From assembly GCA_944388695.1 (NCBI GenBank), contig CALXJT010000010.1, positions 1 through 39,662 of the forward strand: a DNA stretch of 39,662 bases. The letters are read 5' to 3'. The notes below the pieces were generated by a model, which was not told the DNA's origin, did no database searches, and saw nothing but the letters and a program-made list of their open reading frames with translations. Source of the stretch: an uncultured Clostridia bacterium (GTDB lineage: Bacteria; Bacillota; Clostridia; TANB77; CAG-508). Both the position numbers and the translations under genes were made by a program. The first letter of the stretch is position 1, and every line of letters begins with the position of its first letter. This document shows, in pieces, positions 14,652 to 23,247 of the stretch.

Positions 14652-15905
14652 ATGAAAGAGCTAGGTATTTATATACATATTCCATTTTGTATTCAAAAAT
14701 GTTATTACTGTGATTTTATTTCTTTTGCAAATAAATTGGAATATCAAAAAAAATATATTGATAATTTAAAATATGAAATACAAGCACAAAAAAATATATT
14801 AGAAAAATCTCATATTACAACAATATATATTGGAGGAGGAACACCTTCAATTATAGATAGTAAATACATTGTGGAAGTTTTAAATGAAATAAAAAAATGT
14901 ATGAATGTAGAAGATTATAGAAATGCTGAAATTACAATAGAAGTAAATCCAGGGGCAGTAGATATAGAAAAATTGAAAGATTATAAAAATGCAGGAATAA
15001 ATAGGATTAGCATTGGCTTACAATCTACACAAGATAGAATATTGAAAAAGATTGGTAGAATACACACATGGGAAGATTTTAATAAAACTTATCAAGATGT
15101 AATTGATGTTGGTTTTGAAAATATTAATGTAGATTTGATGATTGGATTACCAGAATTAACCATAAATGATATAAAAGAATCATTAGATAAAGTAATAAAA
15201 TTATCCCCAAAACATATATCTGTATATTCTTTAATAGTAGAAGAAAATACAAAAATGGAAGAATTTATAGAAAGTGGTAAATATATATTGCCAGATGAAG
15301 AACAGGAAAGAATGGAATATAGATATGTAAAGGATTATTTAGAATTAAATAATTATGAACATTATGAAATATCTAATTTTTCTAAAAAGAATTATCATTC
15401 AAAACATAATGAAAATTGTTGGAAACAAAAAGAATATATTGGATTTGGAATAGCTGCTCATTCATATATTGATGGTATAAGGTTTTCAAATACAGAAAAT
15501 TTAAATAATTATATACAATTTTCAGAAGAAGATTTTTCTAGATTTAATATGGAAAATTTAGAAGAGATGGTCAAATTATTACAAGAAAAAAATCATAAAG
15601 AAAATGAAAATTCAAATTATGAATTAGATGAGGAATTCCCAATTTCTTTTGGTATAAGAAAAGTACATGAAATACAAAATTTAGATAGTCAAAAAAAGGA
15701 ATATATGCTATTAGGATTAAGGATGCTAGATGGAGTATTAATATCAGAATTCAAGATGAAATTTGGAGAAAATCCTTTATATTTGTTTAGAAAAGAACTA
15801 GCAAAATTAGTTGATGAAAATTTGGTGGAGGTTGATTTAGATAATATCAAATTGACTAGAAAAGGATTAGATTTAGCAAATTTAGTATGGGAAGAATTTG
15901 TATAA
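14652..15905 (+). CDS. hemW: Radical SAM heme chaperone HemW (coproporphyrinogen oxidase-like)
   Basis: 417 residues beginning MKELGIYIHIPFC. The radical SAM cysteines are C13, C17 and C20 (CIQKCYYCDF), binding a 4Fe-4S cluster. IYIGGGTPS is the glycine-rich SAM-binding motif. INRISIGLQS, IGRIHTWEDF and NVDLMIGLP follow as in HemW/HemN-like proteins. HYEISNFSKKNYHSKHNENCWKQKEYIGFGIAAHSYI matches the HemW block that includes NLxYW. A winged HTH-like C-terminal region (LGLRMLDGVLISEFKMKFG) completes the family layout. An acidic insertion of ~40 residues near 310-350 makes it slightly long. HemW is now regarded as a heme-trafficking protein rather than a coproporphyrinogen oxidase. It follows whiA by 76 bases. 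Confidence 0.88.
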   Translation: MKELGIYIHIPFCIQKCYYCDFISFANKLEYQKKYIDNLKYEIQAQKNILEKSHITTIYIGGGTPSIIDSKYIVEVLNEIKKCMNVEDYRNAEITIEVNPGAVDIEKLKDYKNAGINRISIGLQSTQDRILKKIGRIHTWEDFNKTYQDVIDVGFENINVDLMIGLPELTINDIKESLDKVIKLSPKHISVYSLIVEENTKMEEFIESGKYILPDEEQERMEYRYVKDYLELNNYEHYEISNFSKKNYHSKHNENCWKQKEYIGFGIAAHSYIDGIRFSNTENLNNYIQFSEEDFSRFNMENLEEMVKLLQEKNHKENENSNYELDEEFPISFGIRKVHEIQNLDSQKKEYMLLGLRMLDGVLISEFKMKFGENPLYLFRKELAKLVDENLVEVDLDNIKLTRKGLDLANLVWEEFV

Positions 15906-15962
15906 CTTTTTTAATAACTAGAAAGATTAGTATATTTTTTTGGATAATGAGAAAGGAGAATT

Positions 15963-17246
15963 ATGAAAGACAAAAATTTAGAGTGGAGAAGATTGGATAA
16001 TTCAGCAAAAATATTTCCAATTTCAGCTGGTAGAAAATATAGTACGGTTTTTAGATTATCTGTTGTTTTAAAAGAGAAAATAGATCCATATCTTTTACAA
16101 GAAGCGGTTGAAAAAGCTTTAGAGGTCTATAGTTTTTTTAAAGTAAGAATGAAAGATGGTTTCTTTTGGAACTATTTTGAATATAATCCTAAAAAGCCAC
16201 TTGTAGAAGAAGAAAGAGAATATCCTTGTCAATATATTGACCCCAAAAAGAATAGACAATATTTATTTAAAGTTACATATTTTGATAGAAAAATAAATAT
16301 AGATATTTTTCATTCATTAACAGATGGAAATACAGGTATAATGTTTTTTAGAGAAATTGTTTATACATATATAGAACTTTCACATAGAGAAGAATTTAAA
16401 AAAGAGATAAGAGCACCTAGAAAAGTAGATTTAGACACAGAAGATAGCTATATTAAAAATTATGATAAAAATGCAAAAGGAAATAATTCTGCTCAAAAAG
16501 CATATGCTTTAAAAGGTAAAAAAATAAAATTTGGTGCAGTTTCTGCAATACATGAAATTATTGATGTAGATATTTTAAGAGCTAAATGTAAAGAAAAAGG
16601 TGTAACTGTTACACAATATTTAACGGCTGTTTTGATTTATTCAATTTATAATGCTAATTTTAAAAAGAATAAAGGTAAAAAGCCAATAAAAGTTTGTATA
16701 CCGATTAATTTAAAAAAATATTTTTCTTCAAAAACAGTATCTAACTTTTTTTCGTATATGACAGTAGAAATTTATGAGAAAGATATGACTACTTTTGAAG
16801 ATATATTAAGTTTTGTAAAAAAAGATTTTGAAAAACGTTTAACAGAAGAAGAAATTCAAAAAACAATGTCAGCAAATGTTAAATTAGGGATTAATCCGGT
16901 AATTAAGGCAATTCCATTATTCCTAAAAAAACCTTTGGTTAGACTTAGTTATATAGAAATTAGAAAATATACAACAACTACTTTTTCTAATATAGGAAGA
17001 ATAGGTATTATAGGTAAATATCAAAAATATATTGATTATTTTTTGATGTTAATTGCTCCTGAACCAGTGGAAAAAATAAAATGTTCAGCATGCTCATTTG
17101 AAAATAAAATTGTTTTTACTTTTACCTCTATATTAGATGATTGTAGTATTGAAAAGAATTTTTATAATTTTTTATTGGAAAATGGAATTCCAGTAAAAAT
17201 AGAAAGTAATGGTGTTTTAGATGTTATATCCTCAAAAATTAAGTAG
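15963..17246 (+). CDS. Condensation/alcohol acetyltransferase-like protein
   Basis: 427 residues of the CoA-dependent acyltransferase superfamily that includes NRPS condensation domains and alcohol acetyltransferases. The catalytic-type motif HSLTDG is at residues 117-122, an HxxxDG form of HHxxxDG. FRLSVVLKEKIDPYLLQEAVEKAL near the N-terminus is the expected first strand-helix unit. VTQYLTAVLIYSIY, CIPINLKKYF and SNFFSYMTV correspond to the second half, followed by TTTFSNIGRIG. No carrier-protein or adenylation domain accompanies it, so it is probably a stand-alone acyltransferase; the acceptor cannot be deduced. AAAGGAG lies seven bases before the ATG. Its 3' end overlaps the next membrane-protein gene by 26 bases, pointing to coupled translation. 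Confidence 0.75.
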   Translation: MKDKNLEWRRLDNSAKIFPISAGRKYSTVFRLSVVLKEKIDPYLLQEAVEKALEVYSFFKVRMKDGFFWNYFEYNPKKPLVEEEREYPCQYIDPKKNRQYLFKVTYFDRKINIDIFHSLTDGNTGIMFFREIVYTYIELSHREEFKKEIRAPRKVDLDTEDSYIKNYDKNAKGNNSAQKAYALKGKKIKFGAVSAIHEIIDVDILRAKCKEKGVTVTQYLTAVLIYSIYNANFKKNKGKKPIKVCIPINLKKYFSSKTVSNFFSYMTVEIYEKDMTTFEDILSFVKKDFEKRLTEEEIQKTMSANVKLGINPVIKAIPLFLKKPLVRLSYIEIRKYTTTTFSNIGRIGIIGKYQKYIDYFLMLIAPEPVEKIKCSACSFENKIVFTFTSILDDCSIEKNFYNFLLENGIPVKIESNGVLDVISSKIK

Positions 17247-17784
17247 TAAAAGTAGTAATTTATTAGTTAAAGTGCTTATGCTTGTATCAATTATCGTGGC
17301 AATTATTTTAGTTATAATTAATAAACTTACAACCCCTGATATCCATTGGGCAGCTTTGGCAAATGGTGGAATAATTTATACTTGGATTACTGTTTTATAT
17401 TCTATTCATAAGAATACTAATATTGCAGGTCATGTTATGATACAAACTATAGCTATTTCAATTCTTACAACATATATTGATTATAAACTTGGATTTAAAG
17501 GCTGGTCTTTTGAGCTTGCAATTCCAATTATTTTAATGATTGCAAATGTAACTATGTTTGTTTTGACTATAGTTAGTCATAGAAAGTATATTAAATATGC
17601 TATTTATCAGCTGATAATTTGTTTGTGCAGTTTAATTCCAATTTATTTTATATATGAGAATTTGGTGAACAATTTTGTTTTGTGTTATATAGCTGTTGGT
17701 GTTTCTGCAGTTAATTTTGTGCTTACGATTATTCTTTGTGCAAGAGATGTGAGAGATGCAATTGTTCGAAAGTTTCATTTATAA
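17221..17784 (+). CDS. DUF6320-like polytopic membrane protein
   Basis: 187 residues with five or six predicted transmembrane helices (about 14-35, 42-60, 65-85, 95-117, 124-145 and 152-175), separated by short loops and ending in a basic tail. Small proteins of this type are often found beside condensation/acetyltransferase-like genes in Clostridia, and the 26-base overlap with the preceding gene supports a shared function. The ribosome site is weak (AATGGTG) and lies inside the upstream coding sequence, consistent with translational coupling. The biochemical role is unknown, and membrane presentation of the acyltransferase product is only a guess. Confidence 0.7.
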   Translation: MLYPQKLSSKSSNLLVKVLMLVSIIVAIILVIINKLTTPDIHWAALANGGIIYTWITVLYSIHKNTNIAGHVMIQTIAISILTTYIDYKLGFKGWSFELAIPIILMIANVTMFVLTIVSHRKYIKYAIYQLIICLCSLIPIYFIYENLVNNFVLCYIAVGVSAVNFVLTIILCARDVRDAIVRKFHL

Positions 17785-17815
17785 GAAGTTATTCTTTTTT
17801 TCGATAAATTTTTTC

Positions 17816-17859
17816 TTGACAATTAAAAAGATTTGTTTTAAAATAGTTAGGTAGCTAAC
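17816..17859 (+). promoter_or_regulatory. Strong promoter with MarR-type operator
   Basis: Consensus TTGACA (17816-17821), 17 bases, TAAAAT (17839-17844). Immediately downstream, across the expected transcription start, is the palindrome GTTAGGTAGCTAAC (17846-17859): GTTAG and CTAAC arms with a four-base centre. TTAG...CTAA palindromes overlapping promoters are typical MarR-family operators, so autoregulation of the marR-ABC exporter operon is likely. Confidence 0.7.
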
Positions 17860-17875
17860 AAAAGAGGTGAGTTTT

Positions 17876-18371
17876 GTGAACGAAAAGGATGTAGGAAAGC
17901 ATATTCAAATGTTGTCAAGACAAATAAAAAGAAGAATGGACATGAGTGTTTCAGAATATGGAATCACAGGTAAGCAGATGTCTATTTTACTTTATATTTA
18001 TGAAGAATCTCGGAAAAAGACCGGTTTATGCAAAAGACATTGAGCTAGAATTTGATATGAGAGGAGCATCAGTTACTGGGATTTTACAGCTCATGGAAAA
18101 AAATGGTCTTTTAAAAAGGCAAGGAACATCAGATGATGGAAGATTAAAAAATATTGTTTTGACAGAAAAAGCAGAAGAAGCGAGAAAAAAAGTTGGAAAA
18201 GAGGTTACACGAGTAGAGACTACTTTAGTTAAAGGGCTTTCGAAAGAAGAAGTGGAACTTTTTTTTATGGTCATGGAAAAGATGTCCAAGAATTTAAGTG
18301 AAATAAGTGAAAAAGAAAGGGAGGAGTTAAAAGATGATAAAAAAACTAGCAAGTTATGTAAAAGAATATAA
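17876..18371 (+). pseudogene. MarR family transcriptional regulator, interrupted by a +1 frameshift
   Basis: Translation from GTG 17876 (AGAGGTGA seven bases upstream) gives NEKDVGKHIQMLSRQIKRR, MDMSVSEYGITGKQMSILLYIYEES and then stops at 18041-18043. The other frame, from ~18012 on, gives GKRPVYAKDIELEFDMRGASV, the recognition helix and MEKNGLLKRQGTSDDGRLKNIVLTEKAEE, a textbook winged helix of MarR. Removing one base near 18008-18013 (for example the C at 18011) joins both halves into a normal ~165-residue MarR protein. So this is a real one-base insertion (or two-base loss), a sequencing/assembly error, or recoding. The 3' end overlaps the ABC gene by 38 bases. If genuinely broken, the exporter would lose its repressor. 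Confidence 0.8.
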
Positions 18372-20079
18372 AAAATCTGCAATACTTACTCCAATATTTG
18401 TAATTTTAGAGGTTGTAATGGAAGTTATTATTCCATTATTAATGGCTAGAATTATAGATGTTGGTATACAAAATAATGATATTCATTATATTATGGAAAT
18501 GGGAATTTTATTAATTATAGTTGCAATTTTATCTCTATGTTTTGGTATGCTATCTGGTAGATTTGCTGCTAAAGCATCAGCAGGTTATGCAAAAAATTTG
18601 AGAAAAGCTATGTTTTATAAAATACAAGATTATTCATTTGAAAATATAGATAAATTTTCTACTTCAAGTTTAGTTACAAGAATGACAACAGATGTCACAA
18701 ATGTTCAAATGGCATTTCAAATGATAATACGTATATTGGTTAGAGGACCAATGATGATGATTTTTGCATTATTAATGGTGTTATCAATTAATGCTAAATT
18801 ATCTTTAGTATTTGTTGTGGCAATTCCTATATTAGCTGTAATTTTATTTTTTATAGCTATAAAGGCTCACCCAATATTTGAAAAAGTATTTAAAAAATAT
18901 GATAAGTTAAATAGAGTCGTTCAAGAAAATTTAAATGCTATAAGAGTTGTAAAAGCATATGTAAGAGAGAAAACTGAAGAAGAAAAATTCCAAGAAGTTA
19001 ATGATGAAGTATATACTAATTTTAAAAAGGCAGAAAAAATTGTTGCATTTAATAGTCCAGTTATGCAATTGACAATATATACATGTATTTTAATTTTATC
19101 TTGGATTGGTGCAAAATTAATCGTTGGTGGAGATATGCAAACAGGTCAGTTATCAAGTATTATTACATATGCATGGCAAATTTTATCAAGTTTAATGATG
19201 ATATCAATGGTATTTGTTATGGTAATAATTGCACAATCATCAGCAGAGAGAATTATAGAAGTAATTGATGAAGAGCCAACTTTGAAAAATCCAGAAAATC
19301 CAGTAAAAGAAGTAAAAAATGGTTCTATTACATTTAAAGATGTAAGCTTTGGTTATAGTGATGAAGAGGATGAGAATAAATTAGCTTTAGAGCATATAAA
19401 TCTTGAGATTAAAGAAGGAGAAACAATAGGAATAATAGGAGGTACTGGTAGTTCAAAATCAACATTAGTGCAATTAATTCCAAGATTATATGATGTTACA
19501 AGTGGAGAAATAGATGTTGGCGGTGTTAATGTTAAAGATTATGATATACATGTTCTACGTGATTCTGTTGCAATGGTTTTACAAAAGAATGTATTATTCT
19601 CTGGAACAATAGCAGAAAACTTACGTTGGGGTAAGAAAAACGCCGATTTAGAGGAATTGGAAGATGCTTGTAAATTAGCACAAGCTGATGGATTTATTCA
19701 AGAATTCCCATCAAAATATGATACAGTTTTAGACCAAGGAGGAACAAATGTATCTGGTGGTCAAAAACAAAGAATTTGTATTGCTAGAGCAATATTGAAA
19801 AAACCTAAAATATTAATTTTAGATGATTCAACAAGTGCTGTAGACACTAAAACAGATAGTCTTATTAGAAAAGCTTTTAGAGAAGAAATACCAAATACAA
19901 CTAAAATAATAATTGCACAAAGAGTATCTTCTATAGAAGATGCAGATAAGATTATAGTTCTAAATGAAGGAAAAATAGATGGAATAGGAACTTCTGAAGA
20001 ATTATTAAAAACTAACGAAATATATAGAGAAGTATATGAATCACAGACGAAAGGAGATGACGAGGAAGATGGAGAATAA
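18334..20079 (+). CDS. Heterodimeric ABC exporter, subunit with degenerate nucleotide site
   Basis: 581 residues: six transmembrane helices (to about 320) fused to a C-terminal ATPase domain, the half-transporter layout of multidrug or lipid exporters. Walker A is GGTGSSKST near 370, a Gly-to-Ser change from GSGKST. The signature is VSGGQKQR. Walker B ends LILDDSTSAVD, with Asp where the catalytic Glu should be, and the H-loop reads IIIAQRVSS, with Gln for His. These are the expected changes in the non-catalytic half of heterodimers such as BmrC/BmrD or TM287/288. GGGAGGAG lies seven bases before the ATG, inside the end of marR. The partner gene overlaps its 3' end. Confidence 0.92.
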   Translation: MIKKLASYVKEYKKSAILTPIFVILEVVMEVIIPLLMARIIDVGIQNNDIHYIMEMGILLIIVAILSLCFGMLSGRFAAKASAGYAKNLRKAMFYKIQDYSFENIDKFSTSSLVTRMTTDVTNVQMAFQMIIRILVRGPMMMIFALLMVLSINAKLSLVFVVAIPILAVILFFIAIKAHPIFEKVFKKYDKLNRVVQENLNAIRVVKAYVREKTEEEKFQEVNDEVYTNFKKAEKIVAFNSPVMQLTIYTCILILSWIGAKLIVGGDMQTGQLSSIITYAWQILSSLMMISMVFVMVIIAQSSAERIIEVIDEEPTLKNPENPVKEVKNGSITFKDVSFGYSDEEDENKLALEHINLEIKEGETIGIIGGTGSSKSTLVQLIPRLYDVTSGEIDVGGVNVKDYDIHVLRDSVAMVLQKNVLFSGTIAENLRWGKKNADLEELEDACKLAQADGFIQEFPSKYDTVLDQGGTNVSGGQKQRICIARAILKKPKILILDDSTSAVDTKTDSLIRKAFREEIPNTTKIIIAQRVSSIEDADKIIVLNEGKIDGIGTSEELLKTNEIYREVYESQTKGDDEEDGE

Positions 20080-21940
20080 AAAAGTAAAAAAACACGGAAA
20101 AGCTAGAACAATAAAGAGATTACTTGGATATATTGTAAAAGATTATAAATTACAAATAACAGTAGTTTTAATAAGTATTATAATAAGTGCTTTAGTTGGA
20201 GTTGCTGGTATAGAGTTTATAAAATATTTAATAGATGATTTTATTACTCCACTTTTATCTAGTCAAAATCCAGATTACACAGCTTTGCTTAATGTGATAT
20301 TGATGATGGCAGTAATATATTTAGTTGGTGTTATTGCAACATATATTTACAATAGACTTATGATTAATATATCTCAAGGAATATTAAATAAAATTCGTAC
20401 ACAATTATTTAATCATATGCAAAAACTTCCTATAAGATACTTTGATAGTAGACCACATGGAGAGATAATGAGTATATATACAAATGATGTTGATACATTA
20501 AGACAAATGTTAAGTCAAAGTATTCCACAAGTATTTTCAGCTTGTGTTTCAATGGTAACAGTTTTTATTTCAATGTTATCAACAAATGTATATTTAACAT
20601 TAGTAGTTTTAGCAATGGTTATTTTAATGGTATTTGTTTCTAAATATTTAGGAGGAAACAGTTCAAGATATTTCGTTAAACAACAAGAAGATATAGGAAA
20701 AGTTGACGGATATATTGAAGAAATGATGGAAGGACAAAAAGTCGTAAAAGTATTTAATTATGAAGAAGAATCTAAAAAGAAATTTGACGAATTAAATGAA
20801 GCATTATGTGATAGTAATACAAAAGCAAATATGTATGCAAATATTTTAATGCCATGTATTATGAACATAGGAAATTTAGGATATGTATTAGTAGCAGTAA
20901 TTGGTGGTATGTTATCAGTAAATGGAATATTAACAATAGGAAGTATAGCAGCATTCTTACAATTCGTAAAAGCATTTACAAATCCATTAGGTCAAGTATC
21001 ACAACAAATGAACTCTATAGTAATGGCTTTAGCTGGTGCTGAAAGAATTTTTGATTTAATAGATGAAGAAGTAGAGACAGATGAAGGATATGTAACATTA
21101 GTTAATGCTAAAATGGAAAATGGAAAAATTGTTGAATCAGAAGAAAGAACAGGTATATGGGCTTGGAAACATCCACATAAAGATGGAAGAATTACATATA
21201 CAAGATTACGTGGTCAAGTAGAATTTGAAAATGTTCAATTTGGTTACGAGGAAAACAAACGTATATTACACGACATTACATTAGCAGCAAAAGAAGGTCA
21301 AAAAGTTTCTTTTGTAGGAGCTACAGGAGCTGGAAAGACAACAATAACAAATTTAATAAATCGTTTTTATGACATACAAGAAGGAAAGATTCGTTATGAT
21401 AGAATTAATATCCGAAAAATAAAGAAAGATGATTTAAGAAGATCTCTTGGAATGGTTTTGCAAGATACAAGTTTATTTACAGGTACAATAAAAGATAATA
21501 TTAGATATGGTAAACTTGATGCAACAGATGAAGAAATATATGAAGCAGCAAAACTATCAAATGCAGATAAATTTATAAAACACTTACCACAAGGATATGA
21601 CACTGTAATTACAGGTAATGGAGAAGGATTATCTCAAGGTCAAAGACAATTATTATCAATTGCAAGAGCAGCATTAAATAATCCACCAGTATTAATATTA
21701 GATGAAGCAACATCAAGTATAGATACAAGAACAGAGAAAATTGTTCAAGAAGGTATGGATAAATTAATGAAAGGAAGAACAGTTTTTGTTATTGCACATA
21801 GATTATCAACAATAAGAAATTCTGATTTGATAATGGTATTAGACCATGGTAGAATTATTGAAAGAGGAAACCATAACGAATTAATAGCTAAAAAAGGTAC
21901 ATATTACGGTTTATACACAGGAGCTATCGAAATCGATTAA
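20069..21940 (+). CDS. Heterodimeric ABC exporter, catalytic subunit
   Basis: About 623 residues with six transmembrane helices followed by an ATPase domain. Walker A is GATGAGKTT, Walker B LILDEATSSID retains the catalytic Glu, and the H-loop IAHRLSTI retains the His; the signature is LSQGQRQ rather than LSGGQ. Together with the degenerate partner this gives one active and one inactive ATP site. A ~50-residue insertion rich in E/K with IWAWKHPHKDGRITYTRLRG sits between the membrane and ATPase domains. Candidate starts are ATG at 20036, 20057 and 20069; 20069 is chosen because AAGGAG at 20051-20056 then lies 12 bases upstream, but 20057 is not excluded. It overlaps the upstream stop, so translation is coupled. 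Substrate unknown. Confidence 0.92.
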   Translation: MENKKVKKHGKARTIKRLLGYIVKDYKLQITVVLISIIISALVGVAGIEFIKYLIDDFITPLLSSQNPDYTALLNVILMMAVIYLVGVIATYIYNRLMINISQGILNKIRTQLFNHMQKLPIRYFDSRPHGEIMSIYTNDVDTLRQMLSQSIPQVFSACVSMVTVFISMLSTNVYLTLVVLAMVILMVFVSKYLGGNSSRYFVKQQEDIGKVDGYIEEMMEGQKVVKVFNYEEESKKKFDELNEALCDSNTKANMYANILMPCIMNIGNLGYVLVAVIGGMLSVNGILTIGSIAAFLQFVKAFTNPLGQVSQQMNSIVMALAGAERIFDLIDEEVETDEGYVTLVNAKMENGKIVESEERTGIWAWKHPHKDGRITYTRLRGQVEFENVQFGYEENKRILHDITLAAKEGQKVSFVGATGAGKTTITNLINRFYDIQEGKIRYDRINIRKIKKDDLRRSLGMVLQDTSLFTGTIKDNIRYGKLDATDEEIYEAAKLSNADKFIKHLPQGYDTVITGNGEGLSQGQRQLLSIARAALNNPPVLILDEATSSIDTRTEKIVQEGMDKLMKGRTVFVIAHRLSTIRNSDLIMVLDHGRIIERGNHNELIAKKGTYYGLYTGAIEID

Positions 21941-21944
21941 TTTT

Positions 21945-22054
21945 CGAACATCAGGCCGAACATTAGGGACACTCCATTTTGTTCGGAATGATGTGGTCGA
22001 ACAATGGAGACACTCCATTTTGTTCGGAGTAATATGGTCGAACAACGGGGACAC
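21945..22054 (+). repeat. Dispersed repeat family A, copy 2: tandem 41-base units
   Basis: Two 41-base units (21957-21997 and 21998-22038) begin CGAACA and contain GACACTCCATTTTGTTCGGA, then a spacer ending in GGT. A partial unit precedes (21945-21956) and another follows (22039-22054, CGAACAACGGGGACAC). Unit 1 has TTAGGGACAC and unit 2 ATGGAGACAC at the same place. They lie between the ABC exporter stop and its terminator. Each unit is partly self-complementary (CGAACA against TGTTCG). Confidence 0.7.
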
Positions 22055-22060
22055 AAATAA

Positions 22061-22108
22061 AAAAATGGAACTATTAGGAATGATGAGATTTCTAATAGTT
22101 CCATTTTT
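22061..22108. terminator. Bidirectional intrinsic terminator between ABC exporter and HAD genes
   Basis: AAAAATGGAACTATTAG (22061-22077) pairs over all 17 bases with 22092-22108 around a 14-base loop. T-tracts exist on both strands, so it can stop the ABC operon on the plus strand and the convergent HAD gene on the minus strand. Confidence 0.85.
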
Positions 22109-22139
22109 CTTGACAACTTTGCACATATAAAGTGCTACA

Positions 22140-22835
22140 TTAAGCAGAAAAAAATCTCTTTAATGTTTTGAAATCTGAAATTTCAATAATTGAAATCTTG
22201 GTGTCACTTGAATAAATTTCAGGATATACTTTACCATTTGGGTTATACCAAACAAGATTTATGCCGGCTTTTTTTGCATAAAAGATATCACTGCTTGAAT
22301 TACCAATGAAAAGATATGAATCTTTTTCAGATGGTTTTATAAAGTGACTTAATTGATTTTTGGGGCTACTTTTTAAATAGGAACCTTCTGAAGAATATAC
22401 AGCTTCTATATATTGTAACAGGTTGTAAGTTTTAAGAATCCGGATTTGTGAATCCCTTAACCAGTCTGTGTATACAATATTTTTGATTCCTTTTTTTTGA
22501 AACATCTGCATACAGGTTTCGACATGTGGGTTTAATATTGTTGTATCAATATTTTTCCATGTTTCGAAAAATTCTGTAGCAGTTATGCCAAGATACTCTA
22601 AAATTGGCATTTTCTCATCAATTGTTTCGATGATTTTTCTGTGAGTCACAATTTCTGTTTTAAATCTTTCGTTGTACTCTGAAATAACTTCAAAAAATTC
22701 TTTTTCGAGTTCAAGGATTTTTTCTTGTGAAGTTATTCCTAATTTTTTTGCGAAAATAAAGATTTCTGCAGGGTCATGGTGCCAAATTGTTCCATCACAA
22801 TCCCAAATTACAGTCCGCACATTATTGAATTTCAT
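22140..22835 (-). CDS. HAD-superfamily hydrolase (phosphatase-like)
   Basis: 231 residues of the haloacid dehalogenase fold. Motif I is WDCDGT (nucleophile and acid Asp), motif II is IVYTDW with the Thr, the conserved Lys of motif III is probably in YLKSSPKNQL, and motif IV is FIGNSSSDIFYAKKAG. A helical cap (about residues 25-95) lies between motifs I and II. This suggests a small-molecule phosphatase such as phosphoglycolate phosphatase-like enzymes; the substrate cannot be read. The start is set at 22835, giving MKFNNVRTVIWDCDGT, because a strong AGGAGG ends six bases upstream; an in-frame ATG further out at 22877 lacks such a site. Codon use is less A-biased than in neighbouring genes, a weak hint of different origin. 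Confidence 0.85.
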   Translation of the reverse strand: MKFNNVRTVIWDCDGTIWHHDPAEIFIFAKKLGITSQEKILELEKEFFEVISEYNERFKTEIVTHRKIIETIDEKMPILEYLGITATEFFETWKNIDTTILNPHVETCMQMFQKKGIKNIVYTDWLRDSQIRILKTYNLLQYIEAVYSSEGSYLKSSPKNQLSHFIKPSEKDSYLFIGNSSSDIFYAKKAGINLVWYNPNGKVYPEIYSSDTKISIIEISDFKTLKRFFSA

Positions 22836-22891
22836 AAAATTCCTCCTATTATCTTCATAGTTTGATAATATTGTCAAGTTACATTATGTCT

Positions 22892-22920
22892 ATTATACAA
22901 TACGGTTATGTTTTTTTCAA
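22892..22920 (-). promoter_or_regulatory. Sigma-A-type promoter for the HAD gene
   Basis: On the minus strand TTGAAA (22920-22915), 17 bases, TATAAT (22897-22892), about 57 bases before the ATG. It is back to back with the plus-strand promoter at 22944. Confidence 0.6.
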
Positions 22921-22943
22921 GTATTATCTATTCAAATCGTAAA

Positions 22944-22972
22944 TTGACGATATTAACATAACATGATATAAT
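22944..22972 (+). promoter_or_regulatory. Sigma-A-type promoter for the small acidic ORF
   Basis: TTGACG, 17 bases, TATAAT: a near-consensus promoter ending 55 bases before the ATG at 23028. Its strength supports the small ORF being expressed. Confidence 0.65.
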
Positions 22973-23027
22973 AGGATATGTTAGAGGGCAAGAGCCTTAA
23001 CAAATAAACGAAAGGTGGATAAAAGGT

Positions 23028-23213
23028 ATGACAGCTAATGAAGCAATGAAAGAAGCATTGGAACTTTTGGGAATTGACAATGCCGTAGAAGAGCCTTTGA
23101 ATGAGGAGGAGAGAAAAGAAATGTCTGAAAAGTTGAGAAGATTTTTTCTTGAATGTGCAGAACACTCGGATGAGATTCTTCAAATCATTGATTTGAGCAA
23201 GATTCTTGGCTAG
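23028..23213 (+). CDS. Small acidic helical protein, unknown function
   Basis: 61 residues, strongly acidic and probably all helical, with amphipathic segments (EAMKEALELLGI and REEMSEKLRR-like), no membrane segment and one cysteine. I do not recognise a family. Support for it being real comes from the near-consensus promoter at 22944, the AAAGGTGG ribosome site about ten bases before the ATG, and a strong hairpin 35 bases after the stop. This makes a compact single-gene transcription unit. It could be a regulator of a neighbouring protein or a small sporulation or stress protein; nothing in the sequence decides this. A noncoding transcript is the alternative. Confidence 0.55.
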   Translation: MTANEAMKEALELLGIDNAVEEPLNEEERKEMSEKLRRFFLECAEHSDEILQIIDLSKILG

Positions 23214-23247
23214 AGAGCTATTTTACTTGCCAAGCGGAAACACCTTT

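Noticed and set aside
17996..18043. Programmed frameshift in marR
   Set aside because: The shift needed is +1 at TCT-C-GGA-AAA; there is no obvious slippery heptamer, strong downstream structure or stop-codon stimulus, so mutation or assembly error is favoured.
21945..22054. Tandem repeats as a possible CRISPR array
   Set aside because: Units directly abut, are themselves nearly the whole period, lack distinct spacers, and no cas genes are present; they match dispersed elements elsewhere in the window.
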